DNA from: Tubulanus polymorphus
Lineage: Eukaryota; Nemertea; Palaeonemertea; Tubulaniformes; Tubulanidae
Direction: 5' to 3'
DNA length: 64,000 nucleotides
Assembly (NCBI RefSeq): GCF_964204645.1
Contig: NC_134033.1
Coordinates: forward strand, 1,981,631 to 2,045,630
Positions 21,701 to 30,824 of this stretch are shown piece by piece (position 1 is the stretch's first letter; each line of letters begins with the position of its first letter). The notes beneath the pieces were generated by a model that saw nothing but the letters and a program-made list of their open reading frames with translations, did not search any database and had not been told where the DNA came from. Both the position numbers and the translations under genes were made by a program.

Positions 21701-22289
21701 CAGTTGGAGACATTGCGGAAGGTGAATCACGAGGCACTGAGACAGTTCGAGACACAGGAGCTGATGAAGGAACCGAGTTGGGTTGTGATGCAGGAGTTAG
21801 TGAGCCTTTACGCGGATGCTGTCGGTCAGTTTGTGACACCGAAGCAGACGAGTCATGACACAGCGAGTCGGATTGGGACTCGGCCTCGGGCGAAATGGAT
21901 CGGAACTCGGCCCCGGACGGGACGGCCCGACACGCTCGAGCCAGCGAATCGCTTTCTAGTACGACGGCGAGCCGCGCGAATACTCGACACGTCGACGGAT
22001 CCCAGCCGTCGGTCGAACCGGTGTAGAAAAACTCCAACAACGAATCGAACATAGATTCCGTAATATCCGATTCCTCGTCGTCGATGGCGAATCGCGTCAC
22101 CGATTCGGTGCCAGCTTCGGCGGCCATTTTGTAAAACGCGTTTGAATGAGCGGCGAAGACGGCCGCGTGCACGCGACGACTCGATCCGGGCGTGTAAAGT
22201 TCAAGGTCACAGAACGCGTTCAACGAACGGAACGTGAGCAGACGATGGCATAGATCGACTACGACTCCCTCTTTTGAGTGGTTCGGCAT
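18726..22289 (-). CDS. BTB/POZ and C2H2 zinc-finger protein (1187 aa)
   Basis: One long exon encodes an N-terminal BTB/POZ domain at about residues 15-125 (typical CDLELYTPG, VHAAVFAAHSNAFYKM and FYTGS segments). A Ser-rich region follows, with seven 19-residue repeats (about 203-345), then a very acidic Asp/Glu/Val stretch (about 470-555). About eleven or twelve C2H2-type fingers run from about residue 580 to the C-terminus (for example FECDVCAKTF, IRCDKCAFAT, FKCDVCPYLT, final YSCHLCVYTC). Some fingers are atypical in spacing. Family knowledge: such proteins are nuclear DNA-binding regulators that dimerise through BTB and often recruit co-repressors. A splice acceptor (TCTCATTTCAG) ends 11 bp before the ATG, so the leader is spliced and the whole protein lies in one exon. 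The orthologue cannot be named. Long open frames on the opposite strand are shadows. Confidence 0.9.
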   Translation of the reverse strand: MPNHSKEGVVVDLCHRLLTFRSLNAFCDLELYTPGSSRRVHAAVFAAHSNAFYKMAAEAGTESVTRFAIDDEESDITESMFDSLLEFFYTGSTDGWDPSTCRVFARLAVVLESDSLARACRAVPSGAEFRSISPEAESQSDSLCHDSSASVSQTDRQHPRKGSLTPASQPNSVPSSAPVSRTVSVPRDSPSAMSPTDPQTSFVQHGSALASASRTDSVQHGSSHGSSPAAASRTDSVQHGSSHGSSLIPASRTDSVQHGSSHGSSLVPASRTDSVQHGSSHGSSPAAASRTDSVQHGSSHGSSPAPASRTDSVQHGSSHGSSPAPASRTDPVQHCSSHGSSHGSSLAPTSVSPRRVVRITSYEQLMSVLKKSRSTQIASQVRKTPVTGGGTDKKVSAAPILYDELTSKSTAPNSSRVLMIRSPTQVQTKLVPFKSADSKSGGKDVEIVEAGIEIGHSSSTVDKESPFEEAPDVTDVNDVENVDRSTADVDVDCAEMEDVDPGKDADLAQDVNHAEDVEDVDRVRDVEVLENVDAFPSVEEDVEDDGDNETIHDEMAKGITKEAERLLSGPTSKTKSEPECALCSEGFIDKNYLWLHLKSKHGNVELKCSQCDLALNDREQFVNHDDRCIRSNSDIAASRSRVSGGAASINACYWCGRYFASCADLWAHHRSAHEGKDLQCNHCLMVFTTEQKLIVHGIRSECVKKATAPPSGDDLNYKCPDCYFRTDERAKMLIHWRMLHVTGQAYVCDVCDGSAKVAVRMIRLEEYAEHLLTLHDRFETGGIFAFLSHYSCECAGDFRTFDVVKAEQHARKCGMAVWRVDGLTPQRREREDFGGVPLTFTDGQPKTRKKFECDVCAKTFETSYEREFHRFKRHDRTPTGDEVIRCDKCAFATNRDAHMKTHRRKEHPQSPDRLFCQMCKLHFDEKPAYLRHLQVHGIFKCDVCPYLTERGSALVRHMKNNHAESDWKVSDHPGVVVGPGARTERVWYVKEDMNESADSTRSMTETPTPPPPPPQPMAKVAKISANKKPRTLTIKIPTATVATAAGDLAKHNAEEEKLIEAAAEADEKRMEYVLRYIPVRTHVPNPSAANPSARNTSARNRSAAVADTQRPNPSAFTSSSTEPSASTTTVDLSSTLSPMKKRSRHSKNKSKTPMKRSKYSCHLCVYTCDKQEALFKHFERCQKNKKP
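21254..21680 (-). repeat. In-frame 57-bp coding repeat, seven units
   Basis: Each 57-bp unit encodes 19 residues (ASRTDSVQHGSSHGSSPAP and variants) inside the BTB zinc-finger protein. Units are nearly identical in DNA, which points to recent expansion and probable length polymorphism. Confidence 0.9.
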
Positions 22290-22574
22290 CGTTCTTTACG
22301 CTGAAATGAGAAATACGCGAGAAATAGAAATTTGTAATAAAAAAATTTGGTCAATTTTTTGGTGACCGGGTGGCCACTTTCCGCCTATTACAAATCCCTG
22401 ATTTCCCCATGTTATTACACAAAATTCCATGAGAGTGAATCAGAGAAAGTTGCCAGGTTTGAGGCTGCCGAAATTCCCTTTCCTCAATGATATACCCTTA
22501 AAGTGGTTGGTAAAACCCTGACAGGAGGAACCACCCCTAACGGAGAGGTGAAACATTTTTTGAACATTTTTTAG

Positions 22575-22905
22575 CATGAATTCAGAATGAACCCAGGAAC
22601 TGTAAGCCATGATAACCCAAAACAGTAAGCCCTGATAATGAACCCAGGAACTGTGAGCCCTGAGAATGAACCCAGGAACTGTAAGCCCTGATAATGAACC
22701 CAGGAACTGTGAGCCCTGAGAATGAACCCAGGAACTGTTTGATCACCGTCAAATGTCACTGTAATTTCGATTATAATTGTAATTGCTTGTAATGTCCTCT
22801 GGACCTTAGCATGTATTTATTTTGTATATAGGCCTACCATTGACTTGTTTAATAAAATTAATTTGTACTATAAAAAAAAAACTGTAGGCCCTGATAATGA
22901 ACCCA
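22575..22905. repeat. 28-bp minisatellite split by a retroposed insert
   Basis: Units AATGAACCCAGGAACTGTGA plus GCCCTGAG run from 22575 to 22738 and resume at 22881 after an inserted A-tailed segment. Confidence 0.75.
22739..22880 (+). mobile_element. A-tailed retroposon fragment (LINE-like 3' end)
   Basis: A block of about 140 bp ends in AATAAA (22851), about 15 further bases and a poly(A) run. It is flanked by the direct repeat AACTGT (22733-22738 and 22880-22885). Poly(A), an upstream AATAAA and a target duplication are marks of LINE-type retroposition. The fragment carries no coding sequence, so the source is unknown. Confidence 0.6.
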
Positions 22906-23222
22906 TGAACTGTGACAAGGATATTTGTTATAATTATTATTCTAATCTAATTAAACTAATGATTCCTCGTTGATCATCAGCTCTCAACTTGTTGATCTAT
23001 TTATTCATCATAATGAAAGCATTTTAATTTTCGATAATGAGTGGTGATATAGCTACAGAGAGAACGAGGGGAGAGAGGGTGAGGGGAAAGGCGAGTGAAA
23101 TGAGGGGAGGGAAGGTGAGAGGATAAAAGATTAAGGCTTTATCAAAAGGAATAAAGAATTTATCTAATTTGCAATAATGATCGGTTAATCAATGAGTTGT
23201 GTACGAATCGTCTGCTCTCAGA

Positions 23223-23410
23223 TGACGACAGACGGACGACTCGACCGGGAGTGATAACAACAACATCATCGCAGCAGCAGCAGCAGCAACCAGCATTCTA
23301 GGCGTGGTTTCAATGACGATGTGTGCAACATCAGCAGGTTTCAGCATCCATTTCCATGCCAACCAGAAACAAGCCTACATATCTAACGCTACATACATGC
23401 GTATTTCAAG
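23223..23410 (+). other. Possible first exon, plus strand
   Basis: An open frame with ATG at about 23311 (MTMCATSAGFSIHFHANQ...) reaches a strong donor (TTTCAAG/GTAAGAAG). A CAG run encodes Ala in the frame upstream. I found no partner exon. It could be an alternative leader of the plus-strand gene at 26763 or a separate gene, or it may not be expressed. Confidence 0.25.
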
Positions 23411-23913
23411 GTAAGAAGTTGCTTCTACGATTTTCTTTCTAAAATTTAATCGCCCTCATCGTCGTTCAACTTGGGCGAACTTTTCTAATCAGCAGTTCGT
23501 GATAAAACTTCGTATTTACTCGATTTTGACTTCCGAAATCAAACATATACTGAATCCAGCATTTCCACTCCTTTAGACGACAACTGTGGAACAGCTGAGA
23601 CATTGCTTGCGAAATTCCACATATTTGAAAAAAAAATTTTCACAAAAATTTTCGGCGAAATAAATTTCTTAAAGTAATAAATTTGAAATGAATCTCTGTT
23701 GAGTTTTTAGAATTTCTTATAAATAACAAATTTGGCAAATCATTCTATTCGCTTAGTACGATGCTAGTTCTAATGAATGTTCACGGGGAATCGATAAACA
23801 AAACTGCCAAATTTGGACCCTTCACACCCATGTATAAGTAAAAAAGTAAATTTTGTCAATTGGAACAGGGGTAGGGCCATATAGAATTCAATTCTTAAAT
23901 GAATTCATAGATA

Positions 23914-24076
23914 CAGCGGAACCTCGTTATAACGAACTCGGATTGGACCATTTTTCGGATATGACAAATATAGAATTTCGTCCCAAGCAAGAAAATTTAA
24001 TTAATTTCATACTGGATATAACGAACTATCGGTCATAACGAACAGATTTTCTGGGGCATGTAACGAGGTTCCGCTG
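23914..24076. mobile_element. pogo/Tc1-like MITE with TA duplication
   Basis: A 163-bp element with termini CAGCGGAACCTCGTTATAAC and GTAACGAGGTTCCGCTG, flanked by TA on both sides (23912-23913 and 24077-24078). Termini with CCTCGTTATAACGAAC are typical of pogo/Tigger-related non-autonomous elements. No transposase is present. Confidence 0.85.
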
Positions 24077-24386
24077 TAGTTTTAACAGATACATACTTGC
24101 GAGCGCTTTTTAAAACGTCATTATATATTCATCTTTTTCATAAGTCTTGAGAGCAGTTTTTTAAACCATCAAAATAAGCCATTTTCACGTCATTTTCACT
24201 AAGCAGTTTCTAACCCGTAAAAACAGTTTTTACTGTTGAGTAGGTGAGGCATTCCAAACATGAGGCGTGTATATATTCTAAGGTCTCTCAATACTTTGGT
24301 TTCGAATTCGTTGAATGATTTTCTCGAAAATATTTTTCCCTTTTATTCAACGTTATTCTTTTACCCGCTCGCAGCGCGTCTGCCGC

Positions 24387-24400
24387 GTAACCATGGTAAC
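24387..24400. promoter_or_regulatory. X-box-like (RFX) palindrome
   Basis: GTAACCATGGTAAC is a perfect match to the RFX X-box consensus. It lies between the divergent zinc-finger and tetraspan genes. A looser form of this motif also occurs inside family B elements, so chance or repeat origin is possible. Confidence 0.3.
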
Positions 24401-24509
24401 CGTTTACGGCGTTAAAGACAGGAAATTTCTGCTGAAACGCGACGCGTAGATTATATACATAACACATACCTGTGTAATCATTATTCACTTGAAAATTATA
24501 TTCTACCCC

Positions 24510-25318
24510 ATAGTCACCAGTGGGTTCCCCATAGCCAACAGTGGGTACCGCATAGTCACCAGTGGGTTCCCCATAGCCAACAGTCGGTACCCTATTGTCA
24601 CCAATGGGTACCCCGTAGCCAACAGTGGGTTCCCCATAGCCAACAGTGGGTACCGCATAGTCACCAGTCGGTACCCCATAGTCACCAGTGGGTTCCCCAT
24701 AGCCACCAGTGGGTACCCCATAGCCACCAGTCGGTACCCCATAGTCACCAGTGGGTTCCCCATAGCCAGCAGTGGCTACCCCCGGCCATAGGCACCAGTC
24801 GGTACCCCATAGCCACCAGTGGGTTCCCCATAGCCACCAGTGGGTACCCCATAGTCACCAGTGGGTTCCCCATAGCCACCAGTGGGTACCCCATAGCCAC
24901 CAGTGGTTACCCCATAGCCACCAGTCGGTACCCCATAGTCACCAGTCGGTACCTCACAGCCACCAGTGGGTACCCCATAGCCACCAGTCGTACCCCATAG
25001 CCACCAGTTGGCACCCCATAGCCACCAGTGGGTACCCCATAGTCACCAGTGGGTACCCCATAGTCACCAGTCGGTACCTCACAGCCACCAGTGAGTACCC
25101 CATAGCCACCAGTCGTACCCCATAGCCACCAGTTGGCACCCCATAGCCACCAGTGGGTTCCCCATAGCCACCAGTCGGTACCCCATAGCCACCAGTCGTA
25201 CCCCATAGCCACTAGTTGGCACCCCATAGCCACCAGTGGGTACCCCATAGCCACCAGTTGGCACCCCAGAGCCCATAGCCACCAGTCGGTACCCCATAGT
25301 CACCAGTGGGTACCCAAA
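24510..25318. repeat. 21-bp minisatellite, about 38 copies (TACCCCATAGCCACCAGTCGG)
   Basis: A 21-bp unit (two bases variable) runs for about 800 bp. Higher-order duplication is visible: the block near 24930-25010 is repeated near 25050-25140. Because 21 is a multiple of three, several frames on both strands stay open, which explains six or more overlapping open frames. Confidence 0.95.
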
Positions 25319-25799
25319 TCAATTGGAGGGAAATAGTGACTCTGGACCAAGTTTCAGTTGTAGGGGCTTGATTTGACTCCAGATTCAGTTTCACAGTTAA
25401 GATCCAATCGTGCGTGTTCAGGTATCATTTTCAAAAATTTCTGAAAACTTTCATCAAGAAACCATTCGATAAAACCGTTTAAGCAACGAACAGACACTCG
25501 ACGACCCGCGAGTCAAATGCGGTTTACTCCATCAAAGCCGGGAACGACAAACGCGAACACTGCTCGATAATAATAAATTTGACTCATTCCACCCGAAACG
25601 AGGGAATATTTCCGCGGCGAAAGAAAAAAAATACAACAAACAAAACACAGAATCAACGCGGAATTGATTTCGACGTCGACACCCGAAGCTACGAACGATT
25701 AGCATATACGACAACAACATGGGAGCGATTACTCAAGGCAATCGGGTGTAACTGAACGACGGCCTCGTCAACTGACGACGTTTTGGGTGGAGTTTATAT

Positions 25800-25986
25800 C
25801 ATAGCGATTGTTATATTCGGTTTCGCTTTATTGTTGTTGCAGATAGATACACGTCGTCGAGCAGACAGGTTTTAACGGCAGACGGATTCTGAGACTGCAG
25901 ACGACTCTCGGGCGGTGCTGTAATGCCGGTATCATCAACTCCGAAACGTTTCTAACGCTTCAGAAAAGTTCTACTAGATAAATCCG
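25800..25986 (+). promoter_or_regulatory. Probable promoter and 5' non-coding exon of the tetraspan repeat gene
   Basis: A donor (AATCCG/GTAAGA, edge 25986) would pair with the acceptor TTCTTATTTTCAG at about 26747, just before the ATG at 26763. A TATA-like stretch (GTTTATATCATAG) lies near 25791-25803. The intron holds family F repeats. Confidence 0.4.
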
Positions 25987-26379
25987 GTAAGAATTATTTT
26001 CGGTAAAAAAAAAAAACAATTTCGATGTTCATTCGTAAGATACTTGAATTAGGAATATCAGTCAAGATGAAGCAGTTAACCCATTATCTGCTGATCCCGA
26101 GAATTCTAGGACAGACATCTCTGAAATGTTTTAAGTTCTACTCAAATCCCGGCAAGACAGATTTTCGGAAAAAATTTCATTTTTCATATTTGATTAAAAA
26201 AATATCTGTTCGAAATGTTCCTGTTAACCCTTTAACTGCCAAACCTAGAATTCTAGGATAGACACACCCTTAGTTTGAAGGACATTCATTAATGTGTGGT
26301 GGTGCCATCTACCAATTCATAATAGAACTACACAAACGCTAGAAGCTACAAACAATAAATAAAAGATGGCATCTTCCAT

Positions 26380-26735
26380 AAATCCACCTACGACATCATC
26401 AAATTGTTGAATGATATTAACTAGGTATTTCTAGAAAAGAAGGCTGCTCGCACATGACATCATCATAGAGACGTTCGTGCATTGATGACAAGATGTCTGT
26501 CTCAACGAATCCCCCTATGACATCATTGTTGACATCATACTCCGGGGACTTTTACACAGGGGACAAAAACGTCCGCATGGAAAATTTCGATCTTTAGACT
26601 CTTCTAGAAAAATGGCAGCCTTTATAAATCCCCCTATGACATCACAAAAGTTTAATCTACAGTCCCTTTCGGATAAAATGGCTGCATTTTCATATGTCCC
26701 CCTATGACATCACTCGATTTGATGAATCATAAAAC
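26380..26735. repeat. Family F array in the 5' intron of the tetraspan repeat gene
   Basis: Five units with CCCCCTATGACATCA, interleaved with GAAAAATGGCAGCCTTTATA-like halves. See 8375-8720. Confidence 0.7.
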
Positions 26736-26762
26736 TGTTCTTATTTTCAGACATCAATCGAA

Positions 26763-29700
26763 ATGGTGGTGAAGAAGCCAGCGCCCCCTGTGATGAAAAA
26801 ACCATCATCGGGAACGAATCTCGAAGAGCTCGATACGATCTCGGCTACGATTCCCGGGCAGACGGACCACTGCACGCCGCCGGGATCAGTCCGCCGCGGT
26901 AAGACTAGTCCGTTGCTCGCGAAATGGACCGAGGCGACGGAAACGAAAGAGCGACCGACACCGGATAAACCGACACCGGGTAAACTAGCGATCAGTCCGC
27001 AGCTGGCCGGATTACTCGGGCAGGTCGGTAAACAACAGGAATCGACGGTGATTCATAACAAAAAGGAATCGACGCCGAAAAGGAATCCGAGTTTTACGGG
27101 AGCCGTCGACAAACTGCGACAAAACTCGAAAGACGAATCGACGCCGCATCTGGCGAAGATGGTCGCTGAATTACGAGAAAAATCCATCGACGAAAATGCA
27201 AATGATAATGATAAGGAGGAGGGGAAGGAGGAGCAGGAGGAAGAGAGGAAAGAGGAGCAGACGATAAAGAAGGAGGAGCAGACGGCTACGAATACCGGTC
27301 TAGCCGGAATGCTCGCTAAGATTCGACCGCCGAACGAGAACGCGTCGCAAAAACGAGGAGCCTTCGCGCGGATGGTCGAATCGGTGGAAACTATGACCGT
27401 CGATCGGGACGACGGGGACGTGGATAACGTCGGTGGAAGCGTTGATTCCACGCAGCAGACGGCGAAACCGAAAATGGCAGGAATGGCATCGAAAGTGATC
27501 GCCGGTTCACCGGCGGCGGCGGCGCCACGTCTCGCCGAGATGGTCGATAAGGCGCGTGCGTCGATCGACGCAGACGATGGCGAACAGCGGCAGACGGACG
27601 ATAAAAATATGACCGCCGACGCAGACGTGAAAAGTAAGCCACCCGCCCCGGAGAGGAAAAAGACGCTACAAGATATGATGACTAAAATGCGGTCGATGAC
27701 CTCGCAAGACGAGTCGCCTATAGAGGGAGCCACCGTTTCGGCGGGCGGAGGATTCGGGATGATGATAGAGAAGGTGCGATCGATTTCGGAGGATCGCGAG
27801 GAAGACGACGAACCGGCGAGCACGAACATCACGACCGAGGCGGAAATCGCCATTAACCGCGACGATGCGGACGAGTCGAAGAAGTCGACGGTCGGATTCG
27901 CCGGGATGGTCGCCAAAGTCCAAACGCCCGCGGCTGACGCCAAGGCTAAACCGCCGCGACTAGCCGAAATGGTCGATGAAGTGCGCACTTCGTTAGACGC
28001 CGGGAATAATAATCGCGGCGGCGATCCCGTCGACGCCATCGAAGAAATCGAAGACACGAAAAAAAAGTCGAAAAAGAAGTCGGCGCTGCCGGGTCTGTTC
28101 GCGAAAATACACCGACGAAAGTCTATCGACGAAGTCGAATCGAAGTCGCCGAAATTGGCGGATATGGTCGACGTAGTCAGGACATCGATGGACCAGAGCG
28201 ATGGGGATGTTCCGCCGAAGACCGACGATGCAGCGACGGATGATGCGAATGATGATGTAGATGAGGAGAGTAAGGAGGAAGTGAAGAAAAAGGAGGCGAA
28301 AGGAGGCGGTAAATTCGCGGGAATGTTCTCGAAAATTCGGAAAAAGTCGATCGACGAATTGGACGACAAAAAAGCGACGAAACCGAAATTAGCCGAGATG
28401 GTCGACGAGGTTCGTCTGTCGATGGAGCAAGAGAAGGAACCCTCCGGCGAACCGGAGCAGGAAGAATCGAGCCAGGAGTCGGAGACGAAAGAATCGTCGA
28501 AATCGTCGAAACTTTCGGGAATGCTGGCGAAAATTCGACGCAAATCGATCGACGAGTTGGAGAAGAAAGCGAAACCGAAATTAGCCGAGATGGTCGACGA
28601 GGTGAGGTTATCGATGGAGCAAGAAAAAGTGGAAGGTGGTGAGAGTAAAGAAGAAAAAGAAGACGGAACCAAAGAGTCGGAACCGAAAGAGTCAAAGTCG
28701 AAACTTTCGGGAATGCTCGCGAAAATTCGTGGAAAGTCGACCGACGAATTGGACAAGAAAGTGAAACCGAAATTAGCCGAGATGGTTGACGAGGTGAGGT
28801 TATCGATGGAGCAAGAGAACCCGCCGCCTCCACTTGCTGCTGCTGCTGCTGCTGCTGTTGCTGGTGCTGCTGTCGCTGCTGCCACGGATGAGCAACCACC
28901 GAAAGACGAAGAAGGAGAAAAGGATGATGAAACGAAGGAGAAAGAACCGTCGAAGTCTAAACTATCAGGGATGCTGGCGAAAATCCGACGCAAGTCGACG
29001 GACGGTTTGGACGACGACAAGAAAAAGACGTCGAAACCGAAGTTGGCCGAAATGGTCGACGAAGTTCGTATGTCCGCAGAAAAAGATGGCGGACAGGACG
29101 GCGGCGGACAAAATGGCGGACAAGACGGCGGCGGACAAGATGCCGGACAAGGCGCGGCAGACGGAAAAGACGAATCGGGTAAAACTATGCTGAAACGTTC
29201 GACGCTACCGCTCGGAGTGAGCGTGATGAAGAAAGACGAAATCGACGTCGGGGACGGGTTGAAAGAAAAGAGTCGGACGTCGCAGCCGAATCTGCTGGGC
29301 GGTCTCGTCGGCGAGGACGACACCGCCGCGAAACGCTCGAGCACGCTACCGCGCGTACTCGACGCCGAGAAAAAGAAAGCGCCACCCGCCACGCATCACA
29401 CGTTACCGCGCGCGAAAACGGTCAAGGACATGCCGCCGCTGGTTAAACCACCCGCGAACGTCGACGAACTTCTCGAGACTCTGCGCCAAGACGACGACCT
29501 ACGCACGCCGGCCCCGAACGCCTGCTGCCCCGGCCGTATACCCGGCTGCTCCGAGGAACTGCTGTTCGGCTCCGTGCAAATCGTCGTCGCCGTAATCATC
29601 GTCCTACTGGGAATCTCGGCGATCATCACCGAATCGACGTACGGACTGGTCGCGTATCGAATCTGGGGCGGAGTCGCGTTCGTCGTCGCCGGAGGCTTCA

Positions 29701-30179
29701 TTATCGGTATGCGCATACACTATCGATCGACCAATTACGCGTCGGCGTGTCTAGCGTTGGCCATGTTGTCGCTCGTGTTGGCCGGCGTCGGAATTACCGT
29801 CGATTATTTCGCGTATAAAATCGACGACCAGCGACCGGACAACCCGACGAAATGCGAAGGTTTCCGAATCGTCGACGGCGTCCGCGAGCCAAAGTGTTTT
29901 TCGGCGCCGCTCTGGGACAAGCGTATCTGGCACGTTGTCTGTCACGTTACGAGTATGGTGCTGTTCGCGTTGGAAGCGTTCGTCAGTTTCGTCACTACGG
30001 TGTTCAGTAGTCGACGCGTCTGCTGCGTCGAGCAGACGAACCCGACAGACGGCGACGACGAAGAGAAACTCGATTATTGCATGGACGTTACGCCGGATGA
30101 CAAACCGATAGACGCGACAAAACCGCCGACCGAGACTATACTCGAAGAGAAGGACGAACTTACGAAAAACGAAAACTGA
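26763..30179 (+). CDS. Long repeat protein with C-terminal four-helix membrane domain (1138 aa)
   Basis: A single coding exon begins at the first ATG after a splice acceptor. Residues from about 75 to 800 hold about ten copies of a two-part repeat. One part is KLSGMLAKIRRKSIDEL-like and the other KPKLAEMVDEVRLSMEQ-like, joined by Lys/Glu/Asp-rich linkers; later copies are the most alike. The C-terminus has four hydrophobic segments at about 935-957, 965-987, 992-1018 and 1053-1081. The long loop between the third and fourth has two Cys, and a short acidic tail follows. The four-helix layout with a long second loop resembles MS4A/CD20-like proteins, but this is topology, not a proven family match. 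The RRKS and RKKS motifs could be basophilic kinase sites (inference). Both the repeats and the tail would face the cytosol. A 779-codon open frame on the other strand is a shadow. Confidence 0.8.
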   Translation: MVVKKPAPPVMKKPSSGTNLEELDTISATIPGQTDHCTPPGSVRRGKTSPLLAKWTEATETKERPTPDKPTPGKLAISPQLAGLLGQVGKQQESTVIHNKKESTPKRNPSFTGAVDKLRQNSKDESTPHLAKMVAELREKSIDENANDNDKEEGKEEQEEERKEEQTIKKEEQTATNTGLAGMLAKIRPPNENASQKRGAFARMVESVETMTVDRDDGDVDNVGGSVDSTQQTAKPKMAGMASKVIAGSPAAAAPRLAEMVDKARASIDADDGEQRQTDDKNMTADADVKSKPPAPERKKTLQDMMTKMRSMTSQDESPIEGATVSAGGGFGMMIEKVRSISEDREEDDEPASTNITTEAEIAINRDDADESKKSTVGFAGMVAKVQTPAADAKAKPPRLAEMVDEVRTSLDAGNNNRGGDPVDAIEEIEDTKKKSKKKSALPGLFAKIHRRKSIDEVESKSPKLADMVDVVRTSMDQSDGDVPPKTDDAATDDANDDVDEESKEEVKKKEAKGGGKFAGMFSKIRKKSIDELDDKKATKPKLAEMVDEVRLSMEQEKEPSGEPEQEESSQESETKESSKSSKLSGMLAKIRRKSIDELEKKAKPKLAEMVDEVRLSMEQEKVEGGESKEEKEDGTKESEPKESKSKLSGMLAKIRGKSTDELDKKVKPKLAEMVDEVRLSMEQENPPPPLAAAAAAAVAGAAVAAATDEQPPKDEEGEKDDETKEKEPSKSKLSGMLAKIRRKSTDGLDDDKKKTSKPKLAEMVDEVRMSAEKDGGQDGGGQNGGQDGGGQDAGQGAADGKDESGKTMLKRSTLPLGVSVMKKDEIDVGDGLKEKSRTSQPNLLGGLVGEDDTAAKRSSTLPRVLDAEKKKAPPATHHTLPRAKTVKDMPPLVKPPANVDELLETLRQDDDLRTPAPNACCPGRIPGCSEELLFGSVQIVVAVIIVLLGISAIITESTYGLVAYRIWGGVAFVVAGGFIIGMRIHYRSTNYASACLALAMLSLVLAGVGITVDYFAYKIDDQRPDNPTKCEGFRIVDGVREPKCFSAPLWDKRIWHVVCHVTSMVLFALEAFVSFVTTVFSSRRVCCVEQTNPTDGDDEEKLDYCMDVTPDDKPIDATKPPTETILEEKDELTKNEN

Positions 30180-30265
30180 AAATATTGCCATCGTCGGTCG
30201 CGGGCAACCATAACAATCTTCAAACGAAATGACACCGAAAATCGAAAACTAGAGCTAAAAACATG

Positions 30266-30574
30266 GCACCTTGTTTCTCATTATCAGCCGGGCCACTTTG
30301 TAAACCGCAAAATTTTTTGTAATCAGTTCATTTCTACAGCTGCCGGGTCTGTTATTGTTAGCCTTGGGTCAGTTGCTGTCAAGTCTGTTCAAGATAACTG
30401 GCGGATAAATACCATAGAACTTTTGATAGTTACTTTACTATCCACTGGTTAACTCTGACCAACTGACCCCTGAACATGATTTTAAAAAGAGTAATGTACA
30501 GGGTAGATAGGCGGCCGCGGCTGGGTCGAATATTAAGCCAAGCAGAAATGAGAAACAAGGTATCGATTTTTTCA
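30266..30574. mobile_element. Family I element carrying a nested family D element
   Basis: Outer ends CACCTTGTTTCTCATT and AATGAGAAACAAGGTATC match the copies at 32.8 and 49.7 kb. Within it, 30366-30470 is a complete family D element (GGGTCAGTTGCTG to CCAACTGACCCC) that those copies lack. The order of events is therefore I first, then D. Confidence 0.75.
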
Positions 30575-30824
30575 GTAAAAAAAAACTTGTTTCGTGGCGC
30601 AATTCAGAACTGACGAGTTACCGACCGCAGTTGCGCAATCGACGAAATATCGGACGAATTTGAAAGATAATTGTCGTCATCATCACCGTGTGGGTGGATT
30701 ATTGGATTATTCTGATGTGTGTAGCGTCCATTGATGTACGCTGACTGCAGTGCTGCTCGTATTACTATCACCGCCGTTTATGATCTAACGGTAAAATCAA
30801 TGCGTCAATACTTTCGTTAGCTCT

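Noticed and set aside
24367-24434. Possible minus-strand exon between AG at 24435 and GTAAAAG
   Set aside because: The next donor upstream would leave an intron of about 35 bp, and no partner exon was found.
24489-25394. Nine open frames of 60-117 codons on both strands
   Set aside because: Generated by the 21-bp minisatellite; peptide text is the same unit in different frames.
27053-29392. 779-codon open frame on the minus strand
   Set aside because: It lies wholly opposite the tetraspan repeat gene, and its Ser/Phe-rich text mirrors Glu/Lys codons. No splice or domain support.
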